Assembly: GCF_002264395.1 (NCBI RefSeq)
Contig: NZ_NFVA01000052.1
Location: 1-49,140, forward strand
Source of the DNA: Paenibacillus sp. VTT E-133291
Lineage (GTDB): Bacteria > Bacillota > Bacilli > Paenibacillales > Paenibacillaceae
Length of the DNA: 49,140 nt
Reading direction: 5' to 3'
Part shown: piece after piece, positions 26,301 through 32,583 of the stretch
How the letters are laid out: each line of letters starts with the position of its first letter
Position numbering within the stretch: the first letter of the stretch is position 1
Position numbers and translations under genes: made by a program
The notes under the pieces: generated by a model
The model's input: only the letters and a program-made list of their open reading frames with translations
What the model was told of the DNA's origin: nothing
The model's database searches: none

Positions 26301-26510
26301 CTATGGTGGGGGATGAACGGCAAAGTGTATCGCTTGTATGAGAATGGAGTGCTTATCGATACACAAACTTTAACAGCAAATACTCCGAATGCCCAAATGG
26401 CTTCTACTTCGATCACGAATCGATCTCCAGGTGTTTATGAATACCGTGTAGAACTGATGAATAATCAAGGCGTAAGTGAAAGTACAGTTATGAAAGTCAC
26501 GGTAAAATAA
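20322..26510 (+). CDS. Exported rhamnogalacturonan acetylesterase-PL11 rhamnogalacturonan lyase fusion
   Basis: About 2062 residues from the preferred ATG at 20322, which directly begins a signal peptide (KRNKMGNKILIVLLSWVFICSSLF). In order: a galactose-binding-like domain (RYDFG...), two FnIII domains, a second such domain, and an SGNH esterase from about 21900 with GDST, AIGGRSS, GHND and DDTHF blocks as in RG acetylesterases. Then come a third FnIII, a third galactose-binding-like domain, two more FnIII, and a PL11 RG lyase (about 23860-25650) with DVDGDG, DLDSDGRAEIMMKTADGT, GQGNHNLSVGDVDGDG and HPGFFLGEG motifs. An Ig-like domain and two repeated MWWGxNGxVYKLYENG modules close it. It should deacetylate and cleave the RG-I backbone outside the cell. 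The frame is open back to 20130, but that extension encodes no signal peptide and contains the cre. Confidence 0.88.
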   Translation: MKRNKMGNKILIVLLSWVFICSSLFPSTTFGVQPASADSGPITLRYDFGTATSPVMSSYTAVHESKLYTKELGYGLDQAVASRNRSGGDELTNDFVLGLSYAFLVDLPNGDYDVTVFSGDLLAGTSTTKTTITLEGVTAGSISSKQAVNQATYRTAVHDGQLTVGITGTGVGGYLNGLMIQQIVPGPLQAPESLAVTNLSPAAVSLGWSSVTEAVYYNIYRTELPSGAIQSIGQVPATNYVDSDVNQGSGYIYNVSAVKGSGEESAWSASVTVDKIPEAEVPAAPTGLSIVSVGASSVQLSWNNVAGATRYTILRSDSADGSFQEIGQSEKTTFTDVAVDTSKRQYFGVKAANGQGQSQLSNKVESMVYTPPVTLPEGNVYSFDFGPGAAAEGYLKVDAGVSYSSAVKYGFTDISKVTAVDRGTSDPLRSDLVVPKDTAFNVDLPNGDYTVSLIAGDSAGDTDIGIKVESIQKVQQTSKTSGQYLEMSFDIALVDGQMNLAFSGTKPNINALVITKQPDRPANELPTVYIAGDSTVQTYDPYWIPQAGWGQMIPDFFSEEVTFKNHAIGGRSSKSFIIEGRLDEVLRKIQPGDYFLIQFGHNDATISVPDRYASPADYKNYLKTYVEGARQRGATPILVTPMGRRDYNAATEQFNVSFPEYVQAMKEVANELHVELVDLSALSVAYYNAIGFAATRSVFLHLDAGIYGAFPNGSTDDTHFQEYGAIQMARLLAKGIEQLNIPLSSFIEDIKQPETVPAKPKGLVAGSISNAGAVLKWDNVEGADIYKIYRKLASEAETAYVLAGTATIPALTLSGMAEGNSYSVRVTAVNGLGESEPSDEVKLTTKSAQYRYDFGPVGSPVAAGYTEVNRNVLYTTERGYGLSSSEGMSDRDRGSATDALRRDFVIYFGGSYEFKVDLPNGYYSVKTYTGDWIGSTKTNVAIEGKDYGTVSSGKENIAEKLYNQIAVKDGQMNLVFSGTTAHLNGLEITPLLLAPTNLKLGSLDLNNEPIAAKLSWDGMDSALRYRVYRQATVSNSAELLGETTEPLYTDTTADIGMEYIYTVTSVDSTGLESVTSNALKVSMIDPSVAKAAVPSGLAVQSTNKNDVTFTWNEVSDARMFNIYRAKSADGEFILIGKSFEASYTDTTILSTIPYYYKVASVNAGGISDLSATLETSAVTTLYRKMEALDRAPVAVKTDEGIYISWRMLGLDPESIGFNLYRGEEKLNDSLITQSTNYLDPSGTADAKYRITSVYNGIEKSVSEEFSVWQKQYLSVPLQKPADDYTKDGQPYTYSAGDASLGDVDGDGVYEIIMLWSPSNSKDNSQAGYTGLVYMDAYKLDGTRLWRINLGPNIRAGAHYSPFMVYDLDSDGRAEIMMKTADGTVDGQGTLIGDASADYRNSSGYVLLGNEYLTVFEGATGRAMDTVSYDPPRGDVGAWGDAYGNRVDRFLAAIAYLDGEQPSVIFSRGYYTRTVLAAYNYRVGKLEKVWRFDSNEEGYGDYAGQGNHNLSVGDVDGDGKDEITFGAMAIDDDGLPLYNTKLGHGDAIHFGDLDPTRPGLEVFDVHEHTDSKYGIEMRDAATGETLWGVFTGIDTGRGMSADIDPRYAGEEVWAATITNEVQIPVTGVYSAQGELITNKLPSSTNFGIWWDGDLLRELLDSNRVDKWDYTNQTTANLLTATGASSNNGTKANPSLQADLFGDWREEVIWRATDSSELRIYTTTDMTDYRIRTLMHDPIYRLGVAWQNVGYNQPPHPGFFLGEGMEQPAAPKIQYVGSPGETEDTTPPAITGLPSTQMSESEVLKIQVVAEDPESGVRSLDITFDGKEVAYGDEIALTGLTGSHTFIATAVNNAGLSTTEQVIIVVNGSQKATGIPGRPVLSNNNGQDTGLLDGDYKITMNMWWGNNGTVYKLYENGTLIDTQTLRDDSPTAQTAVTSVTGKENGTYTYTAELTNSFGTTVSTSHMVIVKDAAPGKPVLSNDNWDGDGEYKVTMNLWWGMNGKVYRLYENGVLIDTQTLTANTPNAQMASTSITNRSPGVYEYRVELMNNQGVSESTVMKVTVK

Positions 26511-26529
26511 CTAAGCAATAGTTAAAAAT

Positions 26530-26566
26530 GCGCCTACGTCGGTAATATCCGGCTAGGCGCTTTTTC
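26530..26566 (+). terminator. Terminator of the RG lyase fusion gene
   Basis: GCGCCTA (26530-26536) pairs with TAGGCGC (26554-26560), with partial inner pairing, then TTTTT. Confidence 0.85.
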
Positions 26567-26659
26567 GAGATTATCTAAGAATTAAAGGATTCTGCAAGAC
26601 TATTTTCACTATCATCGTCATATGAATCTAAACAACGAATGATAGGGAGGATTGTAATC

Positions 26660-27124
26660 ATGGAATTGACGGAGATTATCTCTAAGATTGTGGTAGTCAT
26701 ACATGTTATAGCGGCCATTGTGGGAATTGGACCAGCTTTTGTGCTGCCAATACTGACAAGCTCTGCCAAGACAGGCAGCCAGCTTCGTTTTGTATTTGGC
26801 ATGATGAAGACAATAAACAGATTCCCTAAAACGGGTGGGATTACCCTGATCGTTACAGGCATTTTGTTAATGATCATTGATAAAATGGGCTTGTCGGTGT
26901 TGTGGATCAATCTTTCGTTATTATTTTTTATCGTGATAGAAGTCATTATTATTGGATTTGTTGAGCCCCGATTGAAAAAGCTGACCCAGCTCGTGATGGC
27001 GAGTGAAGGCGACGAAATCCCTGTAGGCTACAACGCCGCAATGAACAAGATCGCTCCGTTAGAAGCAGCTGTACATGTGCTCACTATCGTCATTATTATA
27101 TTAATGGTAGTAAAGCCGGTATAA
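26660..27124 (+). CDS. DUF2269-like integral membrane protein
   Basis: A 154-residue protein with four predicted membrane helices (about residues 8-30, 54-74, 78-100 and 133-152). The first includes VVVIHVIAAIVGIGPAFVLP, typical of DUF2269. The ATG at 26660 is chosen because AGGGAGG sits 9 nt upstream; the open frame extends further up without an RBS. The last 29 bp overlap tail to tail with the convergent glycosyltransferase gene. Function is unknown; some relatives are described only as small integral membrane proteins. Confidence 0.75.
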   Translation: MELTEIISKIVVVIHVIAAIVGIGPAFVLPILTSSAKTGSQLRFVFGMMKTINRFPKTGGITLIVTGILLMIIDKMGLSVLWINLSLLFFIVIEVIIIGFVEPRLKKLTQLVMASEGDEIPVGYNAAMNKIAPLEAAVHVLTIVIIILMVVKPV

Positions 27125-28256
27125 GATCGAAGCGCCTATTCTCAATGATCTCTTCATAATCGCGAATGAGTCCATCAAAAATGCTCTCCCACGAGCGGCC
27201 GAGCGCCAGCTGTCGCCCCTCATAACCCATAGCAGCCAGCTTTTGGGGTTGCTCTATACAGGCACAAATCTCACGAATAAAAGCAACAGGGGAACGAGGT
27301 GGGGCGATGATTCCGGTGCGGCCGGGTGTAACCAGATCCTTCACCCCGCCTTCATTTACGGCGAGGACAGGCAGTCCAGAGGCCATGGCTTCAAGGACAA
27401 CATTACCGAAGGTTTCCGTACTGGAAGGGAAGACGAATAGATCAGCTGAGGCATACAATTGGGCAAGCTCTTCACCGTGTTTGTAGCCCGTAAACGTGAC
27501 ATTTTGCGGCGCCTGTGCCCGCATTTCTGATAATAAGGGACCGTCTCCAACAACTAACCAATGCACCTGAGCTTGCATAGACTCGGGCAATTGCTGCATG
27601 GCGAGAGCAAGGGTGTTGATATCTTTTTCAGGAGCAATCCTTCCCACATACAGAAGTAATATAGGCGCGGTAATTCCGTAACGATCACGGACCTGATGGC
27701 TGCGTTTTTTCGGAGTGTAGAGATTGCAGTCGATGCCTCTAGACCAAAGCTTCAAACGTTGAAAACCTTGAGCTTGGAGGGAATCAAGTGTCTCGTTGGA
27801 GGGCGCGAAGGTAGCATCGCAGGACCGATGAAACCACTTCATGTACTTCCAATAAAGAGGAACAATTTTTTTCATCCGATAATATTCAAGATAGCGGTCA
27901 AAATGGGTATGGTAGGAGGCGACATGAGGCAGGCCAAGCTTTCTCGCATAGCGAAGGCCGCATAGACCGATATTGAACGGAGTAGCCAAATGCAGCAGAT
28001 CGGGTCGAAAAGCTTTTAGCTCTGACTGGATGGAGGACATATTCGGCAGCGCGAGTCTACATTCTGGGTATAAGAAAAAGGGGATACTGGTAATGGGACG
28101 TATGGGATCGGCATAACTGTCTTCAGGAGCAGATTTCGGCGAAAATAGCAGATGCTCGATACCCCGCCGGTTCAAATGAGTGGTTAAGCGCTGAAGCGTA
28201 AGTGAGACACCATTCGTTTGCGGAAGAAATGTGTCTGTAAATAAAGCAAGACGCAT
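27096..28256 (-). CDS. GT4-family glycosyltransferase (GT-B fold)
   Basis: A 386-residue retaining glycosyltransferase. The N-terminal domain begins MRLALFTDTFLPQTNGVSLTLQRL, the donor-independent glycine-rich entry of GT4 enzymes, with SYHTHFDRYLEYYR in the acceptor cleft. The C-terminal domain has YVGRIAPEKDINTL, VVGDGP and FPSSTETFGNVVLEAMASGLPVLA, which carries the E-x7-E donor-binding motif. It resembles GDP-mannose-dependent MgtA/PimB-like glycolipid mannosyltransferases, but the donor cannot be fixed. The ATG at 28256 is preferred over an upstream in-frame start because GGGAGGGG lies just before it. It likely acts at the inner membrane face in glycolipid or wall polymer synthesis. Confidence 0.85.
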   Translation of the reverse strand: MRLALFTDTFLPQTNGVSLTLQRLTTHLNRRGIEHLLFSPKSAPEDSYADPIRPITSIPFFLYPECRLALPNMSSIQSELKAFRPDLLHLATPFNIGLCGLRYARKLGLPHVASYHTHFDRYLEYYRMKKIVPLYWKYMKWFHRSCDATFAPSNETLDSLQAQGFQRLKLWSRGIDCNLYTPKKRSHQVRDRYGITAPILLLYVGRIAPEKDINTLALAMQQLPESMQAQVHWLVVGDGPLLSEMRAQAPQNVTFTGYKHGEELAQLYASADLFVFPSSTETFGNVVLEAMASGLPVLAVNEGGVKDLVTPGRTGIIAPPRSPVAFIREICACIEQPQKLAAMGYEGRQLALGRSWESIFDGLIRDYEEIIENRRFDLIPALLPLI

Positions 28257-28339
28257 AGAACCCCTCCCAGGTACTCTTGATGTCTTGATCATAACAGCCT
28301 ATTATTTCATGGAGGTCAAACGGATGTTAAACAGAATAT

Positions 28340-28386
28340 AAAAATCCACTGTACAAGGTAATGAGGTGTACCGTGGATTTTTTTTG
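28340..28386. terminator. Terminator after the epimerase operon
   Basis: AAAATCCACTGTACA pairs with TGTACCGTGGATTTT (one mismatch) around an 11-nt loop, with A/T runs on both sides. It separates the minus-strand epimerase unit from the downstream glycosyltransferase gene. Confidence 0.85.
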
Positions 28387-28401
28387 TATGAGATCTTATA
28401 T

Positions 28402-29244
28402 TTACACGTCTTCATATATCCGCTGTAAAAAAGCGATGCTTTCTCTTAGATGCGATTCAGGAGTGCTCTCTAAAATGCCCTGAATATGCGGACGCTCGTA
28501 CTTCATATAACGAAGAATCGGCTCAAACTCAAGCCAGCCCTGACCTACAGGAACAATTTTGATGGCTCCATCTTGCACGATAAAATCTTTTAAATGAATG
28601 ATGGCTATTCGATTTTCTAAGAGCTTCAAAGCTTCCATAATAATAGCTTCCTGATGTAAGTAATTTGTAGGTGACATTAGATTTGCGCAATCCAATATGA
28701 CCTGAAGATTATTAGAAGGAATCTCATCCAGCAGTCGGCGAGTTAAGGAAGCGGAATACAGCGGATGATGAAGTCCTGCTTCAATACCTACCGTCACACC
28801 AAAACGTTCGGCCTCTGCAACCATTACCTTTACCGAAGTAACGACCTCCTGAAAAGCCTCTTCTGTAAAATTAGCTGTGGTATAGCCCCGGCCTACACTT
28901 CCGGTCTCTGTTCCTACCAGGCTAGCGCCGAAATCCCTGGCCAAGCGAAGATGCGTATTGAATTCGGCTAACGCTTGTGCCCGTTTGAATGGATCAGTGT
29001 CTATAATATTAACGTAACAGCCAAGCACCGCCATCTGAATACCAGCCTGTCTAAAGGCATTTCCGTAATAACTAGCTGTTCCAGGGCTTATAGCAGTCAG
29101 ACTCGGAGTACTGTCAGGAAAAGACTTTTTAAGTGCAAACTGAATATGAGCGAAATTATAAAACTGAATCTTTTCAATTAAATCCTTCAATGGAACTTGT
29201 GTGAAATCATGTGCTCGAACACCCAGATGCAGGGGAATGCCCAT
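28402..29244 (-). CDS. Sugar phosphate isomerase/epimerase-like TIM-barrel protein
   Basis: A 280-residue xylose-isomerase-like TIM barrel (AP endonuclease 2 fold). Metal-ligand-type motifs are seen: VGTETGS, VGIEAGLHHPLY, VILDCANLMSP, IIHLKDF and ILESTPESH. Family members isomerise or epimerise free or phosphorylated sugars in the cytoplasm. The ATG is preceded by AAAGGAGTG and lies inside the 3' end of the acetylesterase gene, a 38-bp overlap that implies translational coupling. Its place in the RG-I locus suggests it processes a released sugar such as rhamnose or a ketouronate, but the substrate is inferred only from context. Confidence 0.8.
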   Translation of the reverse strand: MGIPLHLGVRAHDFTQVPLKDLIEKIQFYNFAHIQFALKKSFPDSTPSLTAISPGTASYYGNAFRQAGIQMAVLGCYVNIIDTDPFKRAQALAEFNTHLRLARDFGASLVGTETGSVGRGYTTANFTEEAFQEVVTSVKVMVAEAERFGVTVGIEAGLHHPLYSASLTRRLLDEIPSNNLQVILDCANLMSPTNYLHQEAIIMEALKLLENRIAIIHLKDFIVQDGAIKIVPVGQGWLEFEPILRYMKYERPHIQGILESTPESHLRESIAFLQRIYEDV

Positions 29245-29950
29245 GTGATGTGATCACTCCTTTTATTAGTTGTTGTAAGTCTGTTAATGGTAAGGCAGTA
29301 GATTGTTCAATAGCCTGAACCACAAGTCTGGCGATGTGCTGAGCACCTTGATCAGAGAAATGAGTATCATCCATAACTCCATTTGGGTAATTCGGATGTG
29401 CTTTTTCAGGCAAATGCATGAATAATTTCTTGGATTCTTCTTCGCCTAATGAATGATAGAGCACTTGCGAAGCTGCGAAAATATCAAGCAGCGGTGTATG
29501 CGTTTCTTCAGCTACCTGCTTCATAGCCTCGGGATAAGCGCCTACAGCAAGCGGGTCAAGCTCTCCATCGGAGTTGAAGCGGCGGCGACTTACAGAGGTT
29601 AGTAGAACCGGAGTCCCACCTAATTGCCGAGCAGCTTCAATATATTGAATTAGGTTGCGGCGATATTCAGTGTCGGGATCAGTGTAACGCAAAGGATCTT
29701 CTTTTTTCTCATCGTTGTGTCCAAATTGAATGAAGAGGTAGTCACCGGCTTTGAAGTCTTTAAGGATGGCATCCAGGCGACCATCAGTTATAAAAGATTT
29801 GGTACTGCGGCCATTGATGGCGCGATTATCGATTCGAACAGAAGTCCCAAAATAGCCTTGCAGGTATTCTCCCCAGCCAGTCATAGGTTTCTCTCCAGCA
29901 CCTTTGATAGCCGCAGTGGAATCCCCTGCGATAAATAATGTGGGTGTCAT
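29207..29950 (-). CDS. rhgT: Rhamnogalacturonan acetylesterase (CE12, SGNH hydrolase)
   Basis: A 247-residue SGNH esterase of RhgT/YesY type. Block I is FIAGDSTAA with Ser11, block II AINGRSTKSF, block III IQFGHND, and block V DDTHFSDQGA with the Asp/His pair. CE12 enzymes remove acetyl groups from galacturonate residues of RG-I. It lacks a signal peptide, so it should act on imported acetylated oligosaccharides, whereas the related SGNH domain in the 20322-26510 protein acts outside. It overlaps the epimerase gene by 38 bp and has an RBS (GGAGGCAAGG) and a cre-like site upstream. It is separated from the AraC gene by an AT-rich terminator-like hairpin. Confidence 0.88.
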   Translation of the reverse strand: MTPTLFIAGDSTAAIKGAGEKPMTGWGEYLQGYFGTSVRIDNRAINGRSTKSFITDGRLDAILKDFKAGDYLFIQFGHNDEKKEDPLRYTDPDTEYRRNLIQYIEAARQLGGTPVLLTSVSRRRFNSDGELDPLAVGAYPEAMKQVAEETHTPLLDIFAASQVLYHSLGEEESKKLFMHLPEKAHPNYPNGVMDDTHFSDQGAQHIARLVVQAIEQSTALPLTDLQQLIKGVITSHGHSPASGCSST

Positions 29951-29982
29951 AGGTATACTCCTTGCCTCCTTAAAAGGTTATA

Positions 29983-29996
29983 TGCACACGTTAACA
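29983..29996. promoter_or_regulatory. Weaker candidate cre upstream of the acetylesterase
   Basis: Reading the minus strand, TGTTAACGTGTGCA matches TGNNANCGNTNNCA with one mismatch and is flanked by AT. It lies 33 bp upstream of the acetylesterase start, where a promoter for the epimerase operon would be expected. Confidence 0.4.
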
Positions 29997-30005
29997 TATT
30001 TTGAG

Positions 30006-30028
30006 AAAAAAAGAGAGACTCTTTTTTT
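30006..30028. terminator. AT-rich terminator after the AraC regulator
   Basis: AAAAAAAGAG-AGA-CTCTTTTTTT forms a 10-bp perfect but AT-rich stem 30 bp past the AraC stop codon. Confidence 0.6.
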
Positions 30029-30058
30029 GGATTCCACCTGAACCATATTCATCTCTTT

Positions 30059-32416
30059 TTACATTGATTCGTCGAAGGTGGATTTAAGTTTTGTGCCAGC
30101 GTTGTGATCCCGGTATTGTCCGGGTGTCATGCCTTCCTGCTTTCGGAAAGAGCGTATGAAGTTCTGAGAATTGTTGTATCTTAGTTTGGCTGCAATATCT
30201 TTAATGGGCATATCAGTTTCCTTCAGCCATTTTTTCGCCATTTTAAATCGGTACATCGTTAAATATTCACTGAAATAGTACTGGGTCTCCTTGCGGAAGA
30301 CACTGCTGATATAGTTGGCATTATAATGCAGACGTGAAGCACATTCTTCTAAAGTAAGATCTGTATCGTAATCATGTTGTATCAAATCAATGATCTTCTC
30401 GGAGATGTTGTGATATTGAGCATTTTGTCTACTGTTAAAAATCTTGATCATCGGATAAATGACCATGCTCCAGAACCAATCTTCAATTTCCGTTACAGTA
30501 TGAAGGTCATGCAGCTCCTCAAATATGGAACCATTGGCATGATAAATCTGATTTAAGCTAATACCGGATTCCTGCATCATTATGAGTAAATTATTGAGTA
30601 AGCGCGTCAACGGAATCTGGTATTCCTGTGGTGAAAGCTCATGAGCAAAGATAGATTTGAAGAGCAAATGAATGAGTTCCTTTGCTTTATCTGTTTCAGC
30701 TAATTTGATAGCGTCCAGTAAGTCATTTTCTTTATGAGTAGGGTAGTTCAAATTCAGATAGTGCTTGCCAGAGTTAATATTTTCATACTGGATAATGACA
30801 CCTTTACCAAGTTTGATCCGGTGCTTCAGTGCTTCGAGTCCCTCTCTGTAAGCCGTGGATAATTTGTCAAAGGTGTTGAAGGGAAGGCTTAGACCGATGC
30901 TCACCTGAAGCTTTAGGTAGTTGTTTATCTCCTGCTGCAGCTTCTCAGTTAACGAATATAATGTCTTGTGAAAAGACTCAGTATCACTGTCTGGACTTCC
31001 TAATAAGACGACAACTGCATGATCCATAATTACAGGAGCCAGTCGTTGTTCAGGGCAGACTAACTCTTCAATTATATTGTGGGCAGCGAATAATAAGAGA
31101 TTAAGATCTTTTTTCTCATAGCTGGAATCATCGGCAAAATCGATCGACAACGTAATCACAGCCATCGTCTTCCATTCTTCAAGCTGCTTATGATAGCCGA
31201 ATTGTTCCAGTTCTTCAAGCAGATCACGCTTCTTGACGTTGCCATGGAAAGCATTGATTAGGAAGAAGGTACGAACCTGTTGGATATGCTGACGGACTTC
31301 TTTTTCCAGCTGTGATTTGGATTGGAATAAAGAATGAACTTGTTCTCCGATAATCTGAAACTCATTCGTATGTCTGGATTTGATGTCGGGTTTGCGTTGG
31401 CCCATTTGATTGAGCAGTCTTTCAATGGGGGTGTACATCCGTCTTGATCCGATCCATGCCAAGAGAATAGACAATAGAAGCATAAAGGTACACACGAATA
31501 TCGTAAACAGGCTAATTTTTTTGGATTCTTTCGTTAAACTTTCCATGGATGTGACCGAAAGATAGACCCAGCCATTCATCTGAGAGCGCATGTAAGTGAC
31601 AGAGTAATCCTTCTTGTGGATCATGGTCTTAAACTGACCTGAAAGTTTAGATGGATTAGAAATGAAAGAATCTTCAGTGAATCCGCCTTCTTTCATTGGT
31701 TTTCCGATCAAGTTGCGGTCCGGATGGAGCAGGAATCGACCTGTCTTATCCAGAACGATAATATCGTCGAGGAGCTGTACATCCGAGTTAATGAAATCCT
31801 GAAGACTGCAGACAGGAATATTAGCTAAGGCGAGCCCATATTTTTGCAGCTTATTGGTTGGGAGTTTCTTGATGAGACTAATGCTGTAGTTACAGCCTGT
31901 GACGTTAATACTTTCCTCACTGTAAAATATGGAGGACGGGTTCAGGATCCAAGAGGTATCTTCGGCAATATTCATTAAGTTTGTGAGCTGCGCATGGTCC
32001 TTGTACTCATTTAAGCGATAAACACCAGAATTTTTGATCATCCAATTTTGCTGCTGATTTAATAAGATGACATCTTCCAGCTTCGTATCGAAGGACTGCA
32101 TATTGCGAATTTCGTTTCTTAAATCATTGTATAAAATGAAATCGGTTTCATTTAAAGGGTTGTTTAGTGCTTTTTTTAATACACTAGAGTTGATCACTTG
32201 GTTTAATGTTTGATTGACAGTTGTTAACTTATGTTCTACATTTGAGGTGATTTGTAAGATTAATTCCATTTTGCTGTTGTTAACGTTTTTTTGAATTTCT
32301 TTTGATGATGTGAAGTATGAAAAAGAACCGATGAACAACACAGGCAGTGTGCTAATTACAAAGGCAAATATCGTTAGCTTACTTAGAAAGCTTAATGGTC
32401 TCACGGGACTCAGCAC
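30059..32416 (-). CDS. Membrane-bound AraC-family sensor/regulator of the pectin locus
   Basis: A 785-residue regulator in the style common in Paenibacillus. A first membrane helix (about residues 10-30) and a second (about 297-320, FTIFVCTFMLLLSILLAWIG) bracket an extracellular sensor of about 260 residues with Cache-like traits (ILDKTGRFLLHPDRNLIGKP). A cytoplasmic central region follows, and a C-terminal AraC DNA-binding domain has two helix-turn-helices (LTLEECASRLHYNANYISSVFRKE and MPIKDIAAKLRYNNSQNFIRSFRKQEGMTPGQYR). It is divergent from the first solute-binding protein and likely senses a pectin fragment or loaded binding protein outside and controls the operon. The ligand is not known. 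Confidence 0.88.
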   Translation of the reverse strand: MLSPVRPLSFLSKLTIFAFVISTLPVLFIGSFSYFTSSKEIQKNVNNSKMELILQITSNVEHKLTTVNQTLNQVINSSVLKKALNNPLNETDFILYNDLRNEIRNMQSFDTKLEDVILLNQQQNWMIKNSGVYRLNEYKDHAQLTNLMNIAEDTSWILNPSSIFYSEESINVTGCNYSISLIKKLPTNKLQKYGLALANIPVCSLQDFINSDVQLLDDIIVLDKTGRFLLHPDRNLIGKPMKEGGFTEDSFISNPSKLSGQFKTMIHKKDYSVTYMRSQMNGWVYLSVTSMESLTKESKKISLFTIFVCTFMLLLSILLAWIGSRRMYTPIERLLNQMGQRKPDIKSRHTNEFQIIGEQVHSLFQSKSQLEKEVRQHIQQVRTFFLINAFHGNVKKRDLLEELEQFGYHKQLEEWKTMAVITLSIDFADDSSYEKKDLNLLLFAAHNIIEELVCPEQRLAPVIMDHAVVVLLGSPDSDTESFHKTLYSLTEKLQQEINNYLKLQVSIGLSLPFNTFDKLSTAYREGLEALKHRIKLGKGVIIQYENINSGKHYLNLNYPTHKENDLLDAIKLAETDKAKELIHLLFKSIFAHELSPQEYQIPLTRLLNNLLIMMQESGISLNQIYHANGSIFEELHDLHTVTEIEDWFWSMVIYPMIKIFNSRQNAQYHNISEKIIDLIQHDYDTDLTLEECASRLHYNANYISSVFRKETQYYFSEYLTMYRFKMAKKWLKETDMPIKDIAAKLRYNNSQNFIRSFRKQEGMTPGQYRDHNAGTKLKSTFDESM

Positions 32417-32476
32417 CTTTACTTATGTAGAAGTAGACACTTGATCTAAGTGTATGTAACTTGGTAGGAAATAACA

Positions 32477-32509
32477 ATAATCATCTCGTTCTGTGATAAT
32501 CATTAGCTC
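32477..32509. promoter_or_regulatory. Candidate AraC operator repeats upstream of the first binding-protein gene
   Basis: ATAATCAT occurs at 32477-32484 and 32496-32503, exactly 19 bp apart, about two helical turns, as is usual for AraC half-sites. The second copy extends as ATAATCATTAGCTC and recurs with one change (ATAATCATTTGCTC) at 34157-34170 before the second binding-protein gene. A further GTGATAATC overlaps the likely -10 at 32549-32557. Confidence 0.45.
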
Positions 32510-32525
32510 TAATTATGCTTATAAA

Positions 32526-32555
32526 TTGTAAAATTTTCAAGATATAGAGTGATAA
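32526..32555 (+). promoter_or_regulatory. Likely promoter of the pectin uptake operon
   Basis: TTGTAA (32526-32531), an 18-bp spacer and TGATAA (32550-32555) lie 28 bp upstream of the ATG of the first binding protein. A downstream AGGAGG gives a short leader. Confidence 0.4.
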
Positions 32556-32583
32556 TCCTTACAATACCTAGGAGGCCACAGAA

